A stretch of DNA of 43,038 bases from an uncultured Pseudomonadota bacterium (GTDB lineage Bacteria > Pseudomonadota > Gammaproteobacteria > Burkholderiales > Rhodocyclaceae). The first letter of the stretch is position 1. Each line of letters begins with the position of its first letter. The translations under genes were made by a program, and so were the position numbers. The notes beneath the pieces are model-generated. The model was given only the letters and a program-made list of their open reading frames with translations. It did no database searches and had not been told where the DNA came from. Positions 8,588 to 17,623 of this stretch are shown here, piece after piece. Location: positions 1-43,038 of the forward strand of contig CAJBDJ010000025.1 of assembly GCA_903951825.1 (NCBI GenBank), given 5' to 3'.

Positions 8588-9163
8588 ATGCGCCTTTTGA
8601 TTCCCCTCCTGCTCCTCGCCTTGCTCGGCCCCGCCGTAGCGGCGGACTATCGCGTCGGTGAGCGCCTGACACCGCGCAAGACAACGCCCGCACTCAACTA
8701 TCGCGAGATCGAATGGGATGAGTTGATCCCGAAAGGCTGGGACCCGATGGCCGCCTTCAAGGGGCTGAACATGAGCCGACTCAAGGACAGCGATCCCAAA
8801 GCCATCGAAGCGCTGGAAAGGATGAAAGCGGCTTGGGCTGAGGCGCCGGTCGAACCTTCGCTCGACGGCAAACGGGTCAAGCTGGCCGGCTTCGTCGTGC
8901 CGCTTGAGCGCAAGGGGGACGCCGTGCTCGAACTGCTGCTTGTGCCTTACTTTGGCGCCTGTATCCATACTCCGCCACCACCGGCCAACCAGATCGTGCA
9001 TGTCGTACTGAAAACGCCGGCGGAAGGTATGAAAATGATGGATGCATTCTGGGTCAGCGGCACGCTGAGCCTGCAGCACGGCGACAGCAGCCTGGGCATC
9101 TATGGTTACCGGATGACAGGTGATCGACTTGATGCTTACGGCTTACCGAAAGGCGTGAAATGA
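8588..9163 (+). CDS. DUF3299 exported protein
   Basis: A 191-residue protein with a signal peptide cleaved near residue 19 (PAVA) and the DUF3299 core: GFVVPLER (101-108), then LLVPYFGACIHTPPPPANQI with C125 and H127, a possible metal site. The family commonly follows FtsX-like permeases, as PA4066 does in Pseudomonas, and is thought of as a periplasmic part of that ABC system. ATG 8588 is chosen because it starts the signal peptide directly; an in-frame TTG at 8579 is less likely. It overlaps the ZIP gene by 4 bp. Confidence 0.85.
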   Translation: MRLLIPLLLLALLGPAVAADYRVGERLTPRKTTPALNYREIEWDELIPKGWDPMAAFKGLNMSRLKDSDPKAIEALERMKAAWAEAPVEPSLDGKRVKLAGFVVPLERKGDAVLELLLVPYFGACIHTPPPPANQIVHVVLKTPAEGMKMMDAFWVSGTLSLQHGDSSLGIYGYRMTGDRLDAYGLPKGVK

Positions 9164-9954
9164 ATACCTTGACGATGATTGTTCTGGCCACCTTGCTCGG
9201 CGGATTGCTCAGCATGGTGGCGGCTGCCGGGCTGGCTTTTCGACTCTCCCGGAAGGCGACCGCAACACTAGTGGCTTTCGCGGCCGGGGTGATGCTTTCC
9301 TCAGCCTTGCTTGAAATCCTGCCCGAGGCATTCGCTTCTTTGCCGCAGCAAATGGATGCAGCGGAACATGCCAGCCATGCCCACGACGCCCCTACCGCCA
9401 CCCTGTTTGCCGTATTGCTCGCCGGTTTGCTCGGTTTTTTCGCGCTCGAACGCCTCGCCCTTTGGCGCCACTCGCACGCAGGTTGCGATGCGTCCGCAGG
9501 CGAACATCAGGCTGAAGTAGCCGCCCCATTAATCCTGATCGGCGATGCCTTTCACAATTTCGTCGATGGTCTGTTGATCGCTGCCGCATTCCTGGCCGAC
9601 CCAATGCTGGGTGTAACAACGACACTGGCCGTAGTCGCCCACGAAATTCCGCAGGAGCTGGGTGATTTCGTCCTCCTGCTCAATGCCGGCTGGTGCAAGC
9701 GCAACGCCTTTCTGGCCAATGCCGCTTCCAGCCTGACCTCGGTCCTTGGTGGTCTGCTCGGCTACTTTGCGCTGGATGGCGCTGAGCATGTCCTACCCTA
9801 TGTCCTAACCATCGCCGCGGCCAGTTTCATCTACATCGCGGTGGCCGATCTGCTGCCTTTGCTGCATCGCCAGCGCAACAGTTTTGCCATGCAATCAGCC
9901 TTGATCGGGGTGGGGGTGATGGTGGTTCCACTGGTTGGGCAGTGGGTGCACTAA
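9160..9954 (+). CDS. ZIP-family divalent metal permease
   Basis: A 264-residue inner-membrane transporter with about eight helices. The two metal-site helices are clear: FHNFVDG with H132, N133 and D136, and HEIPQELGDF with H161, E162 and E166. A His-bearing loop (EHASHAHD and HSHAGC) lies between helices 2-4. ZIP proteins such as ZupT bring zinc and other divalent metals into the cytoplasm. Its coupled position as the last gene gives the operon a final import step. ATGA overlap with DUF3299. Confidence 0.9.
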   Translation: MNTLTMIVLATLLGGLLSMVAAAGLAFRLSRKATATLVAFAAGVMLSSALLEILPEAFASLPQQMDAAEHASHAHDAPTATLFAVLLAGLLGFFALERLALWRHSHAGCDASAGEHQAEVAAPLILIGDAFHNFVDGLLIAAAFLADPMLGVTTTLAVVAHEIPQELGDFVLLLNAGWCKRNAFLANAASSLTSVLGGLLGYFALDGAEHVLPYVLTIAAASFIYIAVADLLPLLHRQRNSFAMQSALIGVGVMVVPLVGQWVH

Positions 9955-10165
9955 ATTTTGGGAACCACTCGCGCAACGAATAGCTGAGTTTGGGTTTGAT
10001 GCCGAGGTACGGCACGTTTCGGAGCTGTTACCGGTCAATCAGATGAGCCATTCTTATTGATACTGAGTGTCTCTTGCTGGCCGAATGCTGCCGATCATAG
10101 CGAAATGATAAATGACTTCGCCAAAATTTGATCAGTTGCAGCGTCTCCCGCTACAGGCAGCTTGT

Positions 10166-10465
10166 TCAAACCAGCACTTCCAGCCCCTTGCGTTCAATCA
10201 CTGAAAGCAATCGTGCCGCAGCCCCACTGGGTTTTTTATCTCCGTTTTCCCACTTCTGAACGGTAGAGATACTGGCGTTGAGGTAGGCAGCAAAGACGGC
10301 CTGACTGATGTGCAGGCTCTCCCGCAAGCGCCGGATCATTTCTGCCGTGTAGGCCGGCGGTGGCAGGCACTGTGCTTCAAAGTCACGCAATGTTTGCTTG
10401 TTCACTGCACCGATGTCATGCAAACCACGCATCGTTTCCAGGGCTTCGTTAATCATTCGGCTCAT
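10166..10465 (-). CDS. XRE-family antitoxin (HigA/NadS type)
   Basis: A 99-residue DNA-binding protein with the helix-turn-helix LHISQAVFAAYLNASISTVQKWE in its second half (about 50-72, described by its ends LHIS and QKWE) and the C-terminal ERKGLEVLV ending seen in antitoxins of RelE/HigB-like toxins. It would neutralise the upstream-encoded toxin and repress the operon. Its ATG at 10465 lies 17 bp inside the toxin gene, so the two are coupled. Toxin-first order is the HigBA pattern. Confidence 0.85.
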   Translation of the reverse strand: MSRMINEALETMRGLHDIGAVNKQTLRDFEAQCLPPPAYTAEMIRRLRESLHISQAVFAAYLNASISTVQKWENGDKKPSGAAARLLSVIERKGLEVLV

Positions 10466-10829
10466 GCTGCACCTCCATCAATGCGTTGGCTTTCAACGCG
10501 GTTTCAATCTGATCGTTACTGAGCACGACCAATGTGCTCGCGAGGGTCTGGTAAATCCCCAGCTCGCGCTGGGTGATGTTGTCGCGATCTTTCTTCTCAA
10601 ACCCGAAAAGAAAGTACAACGTACCAGCGAACCGTGTGGCCAGCAAAGTGCGCGTGCTACCGCTTTTGCCTCGTCCAGGTAGCGCCACCCTTTGCTTGAA
10701 CAGGTTGCTACCCAGATCCGCATCGATCAGCCCGCGTTCAATATCTGAAACGGCCTTCAACAAAGCGGTGTCGGTGACGCCAGCTTTCCCAGCCCAACGA
10801 TCAAATACCCGTGTCTTGAAAACTCTCAT
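10449..10829 (-). CDS. RelE/HigB-family toxin
   Basis: A 126-residue protein of the RelE-like group defined by an N-terminal RVFKTRVFDRWA, a middle GSNLFKQRVALPGRGKSG and the FLFGFEKKDRDNI core. Members are ribosome-dependent mRNA endonucleases or predicted to be. The start is fixed by the conserved N-terminus at ATG 10829, which lies only 5 nt after a TATAAT box, so the message seems to begin at or near the start codon. First gene of the two-gene operon. Confidence 0.85.
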   Translation of the reverse strand: MRVFKTRVFDRWAGKAGVTDTALLKAVSDIERGLIDADLGSNLFKQRVALPGRGKSGSTRTLLATRFAGTLYFLFGFEKKDRDNITQRELGIYQTLASTLVVLSNDQIETALKANALMEVQHEPND

Positions 10830-10834
10830 GGCTC

Positions 10835-10865
10835 ATTATATCACTTGGTGCAACACCAAAGTCAA
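10835..10865 (-). promoter_or_regulatory. Toxin-antitoxin promoter with operator in the spacer
   Basis: On the minus strand: TTGACT (10865-10860), a 19-nt spacer, then TATAAT (10840-10835). The spacer holds a perfect inverted repeat TTGGTG-TTG-CACCAA (10859-10845), a likely binding site for the XRE antitoxin. The spacer is two bases longer than ideal. Confidence 0.65.
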
Positions 10866-11212
10866 TGGCCGACGCTACTCTGGCGTTGATCTGGCCAATG
10901 TGAATAGCCAAATTGGTTGCGGACAATTTCAAGACCCTCGGATATAGCGAGCTGAATGTTGAAGGGCTCGGCATCATTGTCGCCGACCTTGCCGCGCAAT
11001 ATAAATCTGAGGCCTTTCGCGGTGAAACCATGGTCATCGAGATGGTCGCCGGCGACTTCAACAACTACGGTTGTGATTTGCTCTGGCGCCTGTCTGAGCG
11101 GGTATCCGGCCGCGAAGTCGGGCGCGGCAAGCACGGCATCGTTTTCTTCGACTATGGCTTGCGCAAGGCGGCGCCGGTGCCGGCGGCCTTCATCGCCAGG
11201 GCGAGCGCTTGA
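10865..11212 (+). pseudogene. Hotdog-fold thioesterase remnant
   Basis: From 10913 the frame reads LGYSELNVEGLGIIVADLAAQY, then GDFNNYGCDLLWRLS and KHGIVFFDY, the C-terminal two thirds of a 4-hydroxybenzoyl-CoA-thioesterase-like protein. In the same frame upstream, ADATLALIW (from 10868) fits the family's helix, but a TGA at 10901-10903 interrupts it and the first 20 or so residues, including the usual catalytic Asp region, are missing. Family members are normally about 140-150 residues. The break coincides with the toxin-antitoxin promoter, suggesting the cassette landed here. A shortened product from TTG 10913 would lack the active-site Asp. Confidence 0.65.
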
Positions 11213-11253
11213 ACAGGTCGATGAAGGCGATGTGCGAAATCGGGAAAAAAAGC

Positions 11254-11283
11254 TTGACGGTTTCGCGTCGATATAACTAAGAT
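11254..11283 (+). promoter_or_regulatory. Possible promoter of the ArsR-aas operon
   Basis: TTGACG (11254-11259) and TAAGAT (11278-11283) are 18 bp apart, just before ATG 11291. The AT-rich stretch CGATATAACTAAGATTATCG (11269-11288) is an imperfect inverted repeat over the -10 box and could be the operator for the ArsR-like product. The fit is moderate. Confidence 0.4.
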
Positions 11284-11290
11284 TATCGAT

Positions 11291-11602
11291 ATGAACTCCG
11301 ATTACTCCAAAGCACTGCCGTCCGAATGGAAAGAAATGTCGCGGATTTTCGTTGCCCTCGGCGACGAGCATCGGCAGCGCATGTTGTTGTTGTTTGAGCC
11401 GGGCGAGCGGCTGAATGTCGGGCAAATTGCCGACGTATCGACATTGGCCAGATCAACGGTCTCGCACCACCTGAAAATCCTGCATGAATCCGGCGTCCTC
11501 GCTTCCGAGAAAATCGGCAAGGAAGTCTGGTTCTGGATCAACCGCGACGCCCTGACAACCTCGCTGGGCAACGTACTCGACTATTTAAGGAAAAACGCTT
11601 GA
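11291..11602 (+). CDS. ArsR-family winged-helix regulator without cysteines
   Basis: A 103-residue transcription regulator with the ArsR recognition segment STLARSTVSHHLKILHESGV (about 50-69) and a wing EKIGKEVWFWI. It has no cysteine at all, so the ELCVCDL metal site of ArsR/SmtB is absent; it is more likely to sense a small organic molecule or a lipid, or to dimerise constitutively. Its TGA overlaps the aas ATG by one base (TGATG), so it should be co-transcribed and may autoregulate the lipid operon. Confidence 0.85.
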   Translation: MNSDYSKALPSEWKEMSRIFVALGDEHRQRMLLLFEPGERLNVGQIADVSTLARSTVSHHLKILHESGVLASEKIGKEVWFWINRDALTTSLGNVLDYLRKNA

Positions 11603-13746
11603 TGCGCAAATTACTGCGGCCGCTGTTGCGCGGCCTGGCTCGCTTGTTGTTTCGTCTGGATGTCCAACTGGGCGAAGCCAATTTTTCTCATCGGCACCTG
11701 CTCATCGTCGCCAACCATGAATCTTTTCTTGACGGCCTGCTGATTGGCCTTTTCCTGCCGATTGACCCGGTCTTTGTGGTGCATACCGGGATTGCCCGGC
11801 ACTGGTATTTCCGCCTTCTGTTATCGCAGGTCGATTATCTGGCTGTCGATCCGAGTAGCCCGATGGCCATGAAAAAGGTGATCCGCCTGATCGAATCGGG
11901 GCGGCCGGTGGTTATTTTCCCCGAGGGACGAATCACGCTCACCGGTTCAATGATGAAGGTCTACGACGGCCCGGCGTTTGTCGCGGCGAAGACCGCCGCA
12001 ACGGTAATTCCGGTGCGCCTCGATGGTGCCGCCCGCAGCTACTTCTCACGCCTTTCCGGGCAATACCCGAAAACGCTGTTCCCGAAAATCCGCCTCAGCG
12101 TATTGCCCGCTCGCCACTTCCCGATGCCGCAAGCAGCGACCGCGAAACTGCGCCGCCGCAAGTCTGGCGAGGCAATGCGCAGGCTGATGCAGGAAATGAT
12201 TTTTGCTTCGCGTCCGCAGCAAACCCTCTATTCCGCTCTGTGCGATGCCAGCGAGATTTTCGGTCGCCGCCGTCGCTTGCTCGAAGACGTCAAGCAGATC
12301 GAATACTCGTACAACGATTTGTTGAAAATGTCCCTGATCCTCGGCCGCCAGATCGAGCGGCTGACCTTGCCCGACGAGAAAGTCGGCTTGCTGTTGCCCA
12401 ACCTGGTGCCGACGCTGGGGCTGATCTTCGGCTTGAGCGCTCGCCGGCGAGTACCGGCAATGCTCAATTATTCGGCCGGCAGCGAGGCTATGCAGGCGGC
12501 CTGCGATGCGGCCGAAGTGCGTTGCGTCGTCACTTCGCGCGCCTTCATCGAACAGGCCAAACTTGCCGACAAGCTGGCCGGGATGCAGCGGGTGCAATTC
12601 GTTTATCTGGAAGATATCCGGGCGCAAATCAGCTTCACCGACAAACTTTGGCTGATCGCTTACGCCCAGCACTTCCCCCGTCGCTTTGAATTGCCGGGCA
12701 CGCCGGAAGACGCCGCCGTCGTCTTGTTCACCTCCGGCTCCGAGGGCAAGCCGAAGGGCGTCGTCCTGCCGCACCGGGCGATTCTCGCCAATATTGCCCA
12801 GATTCGCGCAGTAATCGATTTTTCGGTCAACGACAAGGTGCTCAACGCCCTGCCCATTTTTCACAGCTTCGGCCTGACGGCGGGCGCCCTGCTGCCAGTG
12901 CTGACCGGTGCCAACCTCTTTCTTTATCCCTCGCCGCTGCACTACCGGATCATTCCCGAACTCGCCTACGATCGTAGTTGCACCGTGCTCTTCGGCACAT
13001 CAACCTTCCTCGCCAATTACGCCAAATTTGCCCACCCTTACGATTTCTATCGTCTGCGCTACGTGGTGGCCGGTGCCGAAAAGCTGTCGGAAAGCGTGCG
13101 CAACCTGTGGTTTGAAAAATTTGGCGTGCGCATCTTCGAGGGCTACGGCGCCACTGAAACCGCTCCGGTGCTTGCGGTGAATACCCCGATGGCCTACAAG
13201 ACCGGTACGGTCGGCAACCTGCTGCCAGGCATCGAGCATCGCCTGCTGGCGGTGCCCGGCATCGATGCCGGCGGCGTCCTGCATGTGCGCGGACCGAATT
13301 TGATGTCCGGCTATCTCAAGGCCGACCAGCCGGGTGTTCTGCAACCGCCGGTTTCCGATGTCGGCGAAGGCTGGTACGAAACAGGCGATGTCGTCGAGTT
13401 CGACGACGACGGTTTTATCCGCATCATCGGCCGGGTCAAGCGTTTTGCCAAGATCGCCGGCGAGATGATCAGCCTTGAGGTGGTTGAAAAACTGGCGACG
13501 GCAACGTCGCCCCAGCTGCTCCACGCCGCCTCCAGCCAGCCCGATGCCAGCAAGGGTGAGGCGCTGGTTCTATTCACCACCGATCCAGGGCTGTCGCGCG
13601 ACATGCTGATCGCCACGGCGCGTGCCACGGGCGTGCCGGAACTGGCCGTGCCGCGCAAGATACATTTAGTCCCCGCCCTGCCCTTGCTGGGCACCGGCAA
13701 GATCGATTACGTCACCCTGAAGCGTCTGGCCGCGGAGATTCTCTGA
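11602..13746 (+). CDS. aas: Aas-type bifunctional lysophospholipid acyltransferase/acyl-ACP synthetase
   Basis: A 714-residue two-domain protein. Residues 1-200 are a PlsC/LPLAT domain with NHESFLD (HX4D, 38-44) and FPEG (106-109). Residues about 230-714 are an AMP-forming synthetase domain with LFTSGSEGKPKG (375-386), YGATETAP and GRVKRFAKIAGEMISL. In E. coli, Aas activates fatty acids on bound ACP and re-acylates 2-acyl-lysophosphatidylethanolamine brought in by LplT. The domain order and length match. It is coupled to the ArsR gene and to the amidohydrolase gene by one-base overlaps. Confidence 0.88.
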   Translation: MRKLLRPLLRGLARLLFRLDVQLGEANFSHRHLLIVANHESFLDGLLIGLFLPIDPVFVVHTGIARHWYFRLLLSQVDYLAVDPSSPMAMKKVIRLIESGRPVVIFPEGRITLTGSMMKVYDGPAFVAAKTAATVIPVRLDGAARSYFSRLSGQYPKTLFPKIRLSVLPARHFPMPQAATAKLRRRKSGEAMRRLMQEMIFASRPQQTLYSALCDASEIFGRRRRLLEDVKQIEYSYNDLLKMSLILGRQIERLTLPDEKVGLLLPNLVPTLGLIFGLSARRRVPAMLNYSAGSEAMQAACDAAEVRCVVTSRAFIEQAKLADKLAGMQRVQFVYLEDIRAQISFTDKLWLIAYAQHFPRRFELPGTPEDAAVVLFTSGSEGKPKGVVLPHRAILANIAQIRAVIDFSVNDKVLNALPIFHSFGLTAGALLPVLTGANLFLYPSPLHYRIIPELAYDRSCTVLFGTSTFLANYAKFAHPYDFYRLRYVVAGAEKLSESVRNLWFEKFGVRIFEGYGATETAPVLAVNTPMAYKTGTVGNLLPGIEHRLLAVPGIDAGGVLHVRGPNLMSGYLKADQPGVLQPPVSDVGEGWYETGDVVEFDDDGFIRIIGRVKRFAKIAGEMISLEVVEKLATATSPQLLHAASSQPDASKGEALVLFTTDPGLSRDMLIATARATGVPELAVPRKIHLVPALPLLGTGKIDYVTLKRLAAEIL

Positions 13747-14987
13747 TGCCGTCCGCGCTTTCACGTCGCCGCTTCCTTTTTTTACTTGGGGCGGCCGCCC
13801 TGTCGACTGGCGGCGTGAGCCTGGCCAAGCCGGCGTTAATCAATCCCTGTCGCGTGGCGATTCCCGCCGCCTTGCTCGACAGTCCCTGGCTGGCCGGCGT
13901 CTGGCAAGGGATTGATCCGGCTCAGCTCTGGGATTGTCATGTACATCTGGCCGGCCTGGGTGATGGCGGCAGCGGCATCGTTGTCGGGCCGCAATTGTCG
14001 TCGGCCATGCATCCCCTGCACTATGCCCAGCGCCTGTTCTACATGAATGCCGGCTGCGCTCACGATGCACCGGGCAAAGTCGATCAGGCTTACGTCGCCC
14101 GTCTGCTCAACCTGTGTGACGCCATGCCGGCAGGGTTCAAGGTGATGCTTTTTGCCTTCGAGAATTTTTACGATGGCGGGGGAAAGGCCCATCCAGAGCA
14201 TTCCGCTTTTCATGTACCCAATGCCTGGGCAGCCAAGCTCGCGCATGACTTTCCGGAGCGTTTCGAGTGGGTGGCCTCGATCCATCCTTATCGAAACGCG
14301 GCAGTCGACGATCTGCAAGCGGCAATTTCCAACGGCGCCCGCGCCGTTAAATGGCTGCCCGCGGCCATGGGCATGGATCCAGCCGCGCCGCGTTGCGATG
14401 CTTTCTACCGGGTGCTGGCGGTAAGCGGCACACCGTTGATTGTTCATTGCGGTGAAGAAAAAGCAGTCAAGGGGGGCGATTCGCAGGCGTTCGGCAATCC
14501 GCTACGCCTGCGCCGTGCGCTCGATGCCGGTGTCCGGGTGGTCGTCGCCCACTGCGCTTCGCTCGGCACGGACGTTGACCTGGATCAAGGCGAACACGCC
14601 CCGCAGCGCAGCAGCTTCGAGCTATTTCTCCGCTTGAATGGCGAGGAGCGTGCCAAGGGGCGGCTGTATGGCGACATCTCGGCAATCACTCAGCGCAACC
14701 GCAAGCCGGCGATCATTCGCCAGCTTCTTGAACGCATCGATCTGCACGAACGGCTGTTGCACGGCTCCGACTACCCGTTGCCCGGCATCCTGCCGCTGAC
14801 GTCCCTATCGGCGCTGGTGAAGGCCGGACTGCTGGCGGCGGGAGCCGTTAGTGATCTTGAAATGCTCCGCCAGCACAATCCCCTGCTTTTCGATTTTTCG
14901 CTCAAACGTCTGCTGACCTGGCAGGGACACTCCTTTTCTCCGGCGGTTTTCCAGACCCGCCACCTTTTTGCTGCGAGCCACACATGA
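13746..14987 (+). CDS. Tat-exported amidohydrolase (TIM-barrel metal hydrolase)
   Basis: A 413-residue protein with a twin-arginine-type leader (SRRRFLFLLGAAAL, 6-19). The mature part is an amidohydrolase-2-like barrel: HVH (H65, H67) after strand 1, LIVHCGEEKA, VVVAHCAS and HGSDYPLP supplying the other metal ligands and the catalytic Asp. Such enzymes hydrolyse amide or ester bonds or decarboxylate. Its place between aas and an LplT-PlsC gene, with one-base and 4-bp overlaps, suggests a periplasmic role in lipid turnover, for example on a lipid head group; that role is inference. I know no named family member with this context. Confidence 0.75.
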   Translation: MPSALSRRRFLFLLGAAALSTGGVSLAKPALINPCRVAIPAALLDSPWLAGVWQGIDPAQLWDCHVHLAGLGDGGSGIVVGPQLSSAMHPLHYAQRLFYMNAGCAHDAPGKVDQAYVARLLNLCDAMPAGFKVMLFAFENFYDGGGKAHPEHSAFHVPNAWAAKLAHDFPERFEWVASIHPYRNAAVDDLQAAISNGARAVKWLPAAMGMDPAAPRCDAFYRVLAVSGTPLIVHCGEEKAVKGGDSQAFGNPLRLRRALDAGVRVVVAHCASLGTDVDLDQGEHAPQRSSFELFLRLNGEERAKGRLYGDISAITQRNRKPAIIRQLLERIDLHERLLHGSDYPLPGILPLTSLSALVKAGLLAAGAVSDLEMLRQHNPLLFDFSLKRLLTWQGHSFSPAVFQTRHLFAASHT

Positions 14988-16864
14988 GCGGTCAATTCGG
15001 ACTCCTGAAAACCCGTCGTTTCGGCCCCTTTTTCGGCACGCAATTTCTCGGTGCCCTCAACGACAATCTGTTCAAGAATGCGCTGGTCGTCCTGCTGACC
15101 TTCCAGACGGCGCAATGGACAACCCTCAAGGCCGAACTGCTGGCCAATCTGGCCGCCGGCATCTTCATTTTGCCCTTCTTCCTGTTTTCGGCGACCGCCG
15201 GGCAACTGGCCGACAAATACGACAAGGCAATGCTGGCGCGCCTCGTCAAGGTGCTCGAAATGCTGATCATGGGTGTTGCCGCCCTCGGTTTTGCGCTGCA
15301 CAGTCTGACTTTATTGATGGTGGCGCTGTTCCTGCTCGGCCTGCACTCGACCTTGTTCGGGCCGGTCAAGTACGCGATCCTGCCGCAACATCTGCGGCGC
15401 GATGAGCTGATCGGCGGCAATGCGCTGATCGAAGCAGGTACCTTCGTCGCCATTCTGGCCGGTACGCTGGCCGGCGGGCTGCTCGCCGGTTCCGTCGCCC
15501 ACCCGACGTGGATTGCGGCTGCCGGCTTGCTCATCGCCGGCGCCGGCTACCTGGGCAGTCGCGGCATTCCCCCGGCGCCGGCACCGGCACCGAATCTCGT
15601 CATCAGTCTCAACCCGCTGACCGAAACCTGGCGCAATCTCAAGTTCGCGCGCCAAAACCGCACGGTCTTCCTCTCCATTCTCGGAATTTCCTGGTTCTGG
15701 TTGTATGGCGCCCTGTTTCTTGCCCAATTTCCCGCCTATGCCAAGAACGTGATGGGCGGCGGCGAATCATCAGTGACGCTGTTGCTCGCCACTTTTACTA
15801 TCGGCATCGGTATCGGCTCGATGCTCTGCGAGCGGATGTCGGGCAAAAACGTTGAAATCGGCCTGGTGCCTTTTGGCTCGATTGGTCTGACACTGTTCGG
15901 GCTCGACCTGTATTTCGCTTCGCCGGTCGCTCTCGTCGGCACGACACCGCACGAACTGCTGGCCTTGCTCAGTCTGCCGGCGATCTGGCGCGTGCTGTTC
16001 GATTTGATGATGCTCGGGCTGTTCGGCGGATTCTTTATCGTGCCGCTCTATGCGCTGGTTCAACTGCGCAGTTCGGACGAGCACCGGGCGCGCATCATTG
16101 CCGCCAATAACATCGTCAACGCCCTGTTTATGGTCGTTGGCGCCTTGCTGGCGGGGGCGGCACTCGGCGCCGGACTGTCGATCCCGGCCTTGTTCGGTAT
16201 CGCCGCATTACTCAATGCGCTGGTGGCGATTTACATCTATCGCCTGGTGCCGGAGTTCCTCATCCGCTTCATCGCCTGGCTGCTGATCAAGGCGGCCTAC
16301 CGGTTGCGCACGGAAGGAGCCGGGCAAATTCCGGCTGAGGGTGCGGCGCTGCTCGTTTGCAACCATGTCAGCTTCGTCGATTCGCTGATCATCATGAGCG
16401 CCTCGCCGCGCCCGGTGCGCTTTGTGATGGACCATCGCATCTTTCGCCTGCCGCTGCTCAGCTATATTTTTCGTCATGGCCGGGCGATTCCCATTGCTGC
16501 GGCCAAAGACGATCCGTTGCTGATGGAAAGCGCCTTTGCCGACATTTCCACGGCACTGAAGGACGGCGAACTGGTAGCGATTTTTCCTGAAGGCGGACTG
16601 ACGCCGGACGGCGAACTGCAAGCCTTCCGGCCGGGGATCACGCGAATCCTCGCCAGCGACCCTGTAGCGGTCGTGCCGATGGCCTTGTCCGGACTCTGGG
16701 GTAGCTATTTTTCGCGAATCGACGGTGCAGCCATGAAGACGCCTTTCCGGCGCGGCTGGTTTTCACGGATTTCCCTGCGTGTCGGCACCCCGCTGGCCGC
16801 CGAGTCCGCTCATCCTGAAACCCTGCAACGCCATGTCGCAGAGCTGCGCGGTCGGGAGCGATGA
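14984..16864 (+). CDS. LplT-like MFS transporter fused to a PlsC acyltransferase
   Basis: A 626-residue fusion. Residues 1 to about 430 form a 12-helix MFS domain with the LplT start FLGALNDNLFKNALVVL and GPVKYAILPQ; residues about 440-626 are a PlsC domain with NHVSFVD (460-466) and FPEG (534-537). LplT flips lysophospholipids across the inner membrane for re-acylation. Many bacteria have a three-domain LplT-PlsC-AMP ligase protein; here the functions are split so that PlsC occurs both here and in the aas product of the same operon. ATGA overlap with the amidohydrolase. Confidence 0.85.
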   Translation: MSGQFGLLKTRRFGPFFGTQFLGALNDNLFKNALVVLLTFQTAQWTTLKAELLANLAAGIFILPFFLFSATAGQLADKYDKAMLARLVKVLEMLIMGVAALGFALHSLTLLMVALFLLGLHSTLFGPVKYAILPQHLRRDELIGGNALIEAGTFVAILAGTLAGGLLAGSVAHPTWIAAAGLLIAGAGYLGSRGIPPAPAPAPNLVISLNPLTETWRNLKFARQNRTVFLSILGISWFWLYGALFLAQFPAYAKNVMGGGESSVTLLLATFTIGIGIGSMLCERMSGKNVEIGLVPFGSIGLTLFGLDLYFASPVALVGTTPHELLALLSLPAIWRVLFDLMMLGLFGGFFIVPLYALVQLRSSDEHRARIIAANNIVNALFMVVGALLAGAALGAGLSIPALFGIAALLNALVAIYIYRLVPEFLIRFIAWLLIKAAYRLRTEGAGQIPAEGAALLVCNHVSFVDSLIIMSASPRPVRFVMDHRIFRLPLLSYIFRHGRAIPIAAAKDDPLLMESAFADISTALKDGELVAIFPEGGLTPDGELQAFRPGITRILASDPVAVVPMALSGLWGSYFSRIDGAAMKTPFRRGWFSRISLRVGTPLAAESAHPETLQRHVAELRGRER

Positions 16865-16927
16865 GCGACAGCCAATAACCCCGGCAAACTCGGCTATGAT
16901 TAAAAACGTCCATGATGAAAGTCACCA

Positions 16928-17623
16928 ATGAACCCCAGCCCTCTCAATGACAGCGATCTTGATCGTCTGGAAATACTTCTCGACAGCGATATTTTTGAAG
17001 GCGATGCCATGCGTCTGGATGAAATCCAGGCCATGCTCTGCGCCGTTATCAGCGGCCCGGTGCCGGTCAGCCCCGCCATCTGGCTGCCGGAAGCCTTGGG
17101 CAAAGGGTTGAGTCACGGGAAGGATCCGGCATTGCTGGAGACGCTCGAATTACTGATGCGTTTCAACAACGATATCGCCGCCTCACTGCTCGACGATCAA
17201 ACCATTGCACCGGTACTTTACCCAGTCGACGACAAGGCTGAAAACTATGACTACTCGGCCTGGGCCGATACCTATATTTATGGCGCCGGCTTGGGCGGCA
17301 ACTGGTTTGAGCTGGCCGGCAAACACGCCGAAGACCTCTCCGAGCTACTTGAACCGATGTTCATGCTCAACGGAATGCTCAAGGAAGATGCCGAAAAAAG
17401 TGGGGAACGCTGGTTTTCACCGGCCGAAGAGGCGCGCCTGATCGCCGACATTCAGGAAAACCTGCCGCTGATTGTTCAGTCCTTATACAACTTCTGGCGC
17501 AACAAGCGCGGTGCGGCGGCGATCAGACGTGACACGCCAAAATCGGGGCGCAATGATCCATGCCCTTGCGGCAGCGGCCGAAAATTCAAGCAATGTTGCG
17601 GCCGGGCGGACAAATTGAATTGA
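16928..17623 (+). CDS. YecA/UPF0149-family protein with SEC-C zinc motif
   Basis: A 231-residue soluble protein. Residues 1-190 are the helical YecA/YgfB domain (start [13 protein letters not shown], middle [20 protein letters not shown]) and the tail is a SEC-C motif [13 protein letters not shown] that binds zinc, like the SecA C-terminus. Such proteins are thought to act near ribosomes or SecA; no enzymatic role is known. It is a single gene with a GGCTATGATT box at about 16890-16899 as a possible -10 and is followed by a hairpin. Confidence 0.82.
   Translation: MNPSPLNDSDLDRLEILLDSDIFEGDAMRLDEIQAMLCAVISGPVPVSPAIWLPEALGKGLSHGKDPALLETLELLMRFNNDIAASLLDDQTIAPVLYPVDDKAENYDYSAWADTYIYGAGLGGNWFELAGKHAEDLSELLEPMFMLNGMLKEDAEKSGERWFSPAEEARLIADIQENLPLIVQSLYNFWRNKRGAAAIRRDTPKSGRNDPCPCGSGRKFKQCCGRADKLN

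Noticed and set aside
9955-10165. Possible gene fragment reading GIKPKLSYSLREWFPK on the minus strand
   Set aside because: Only about 20 residues look protein-like, with no start, no family I recognise and no continuation.
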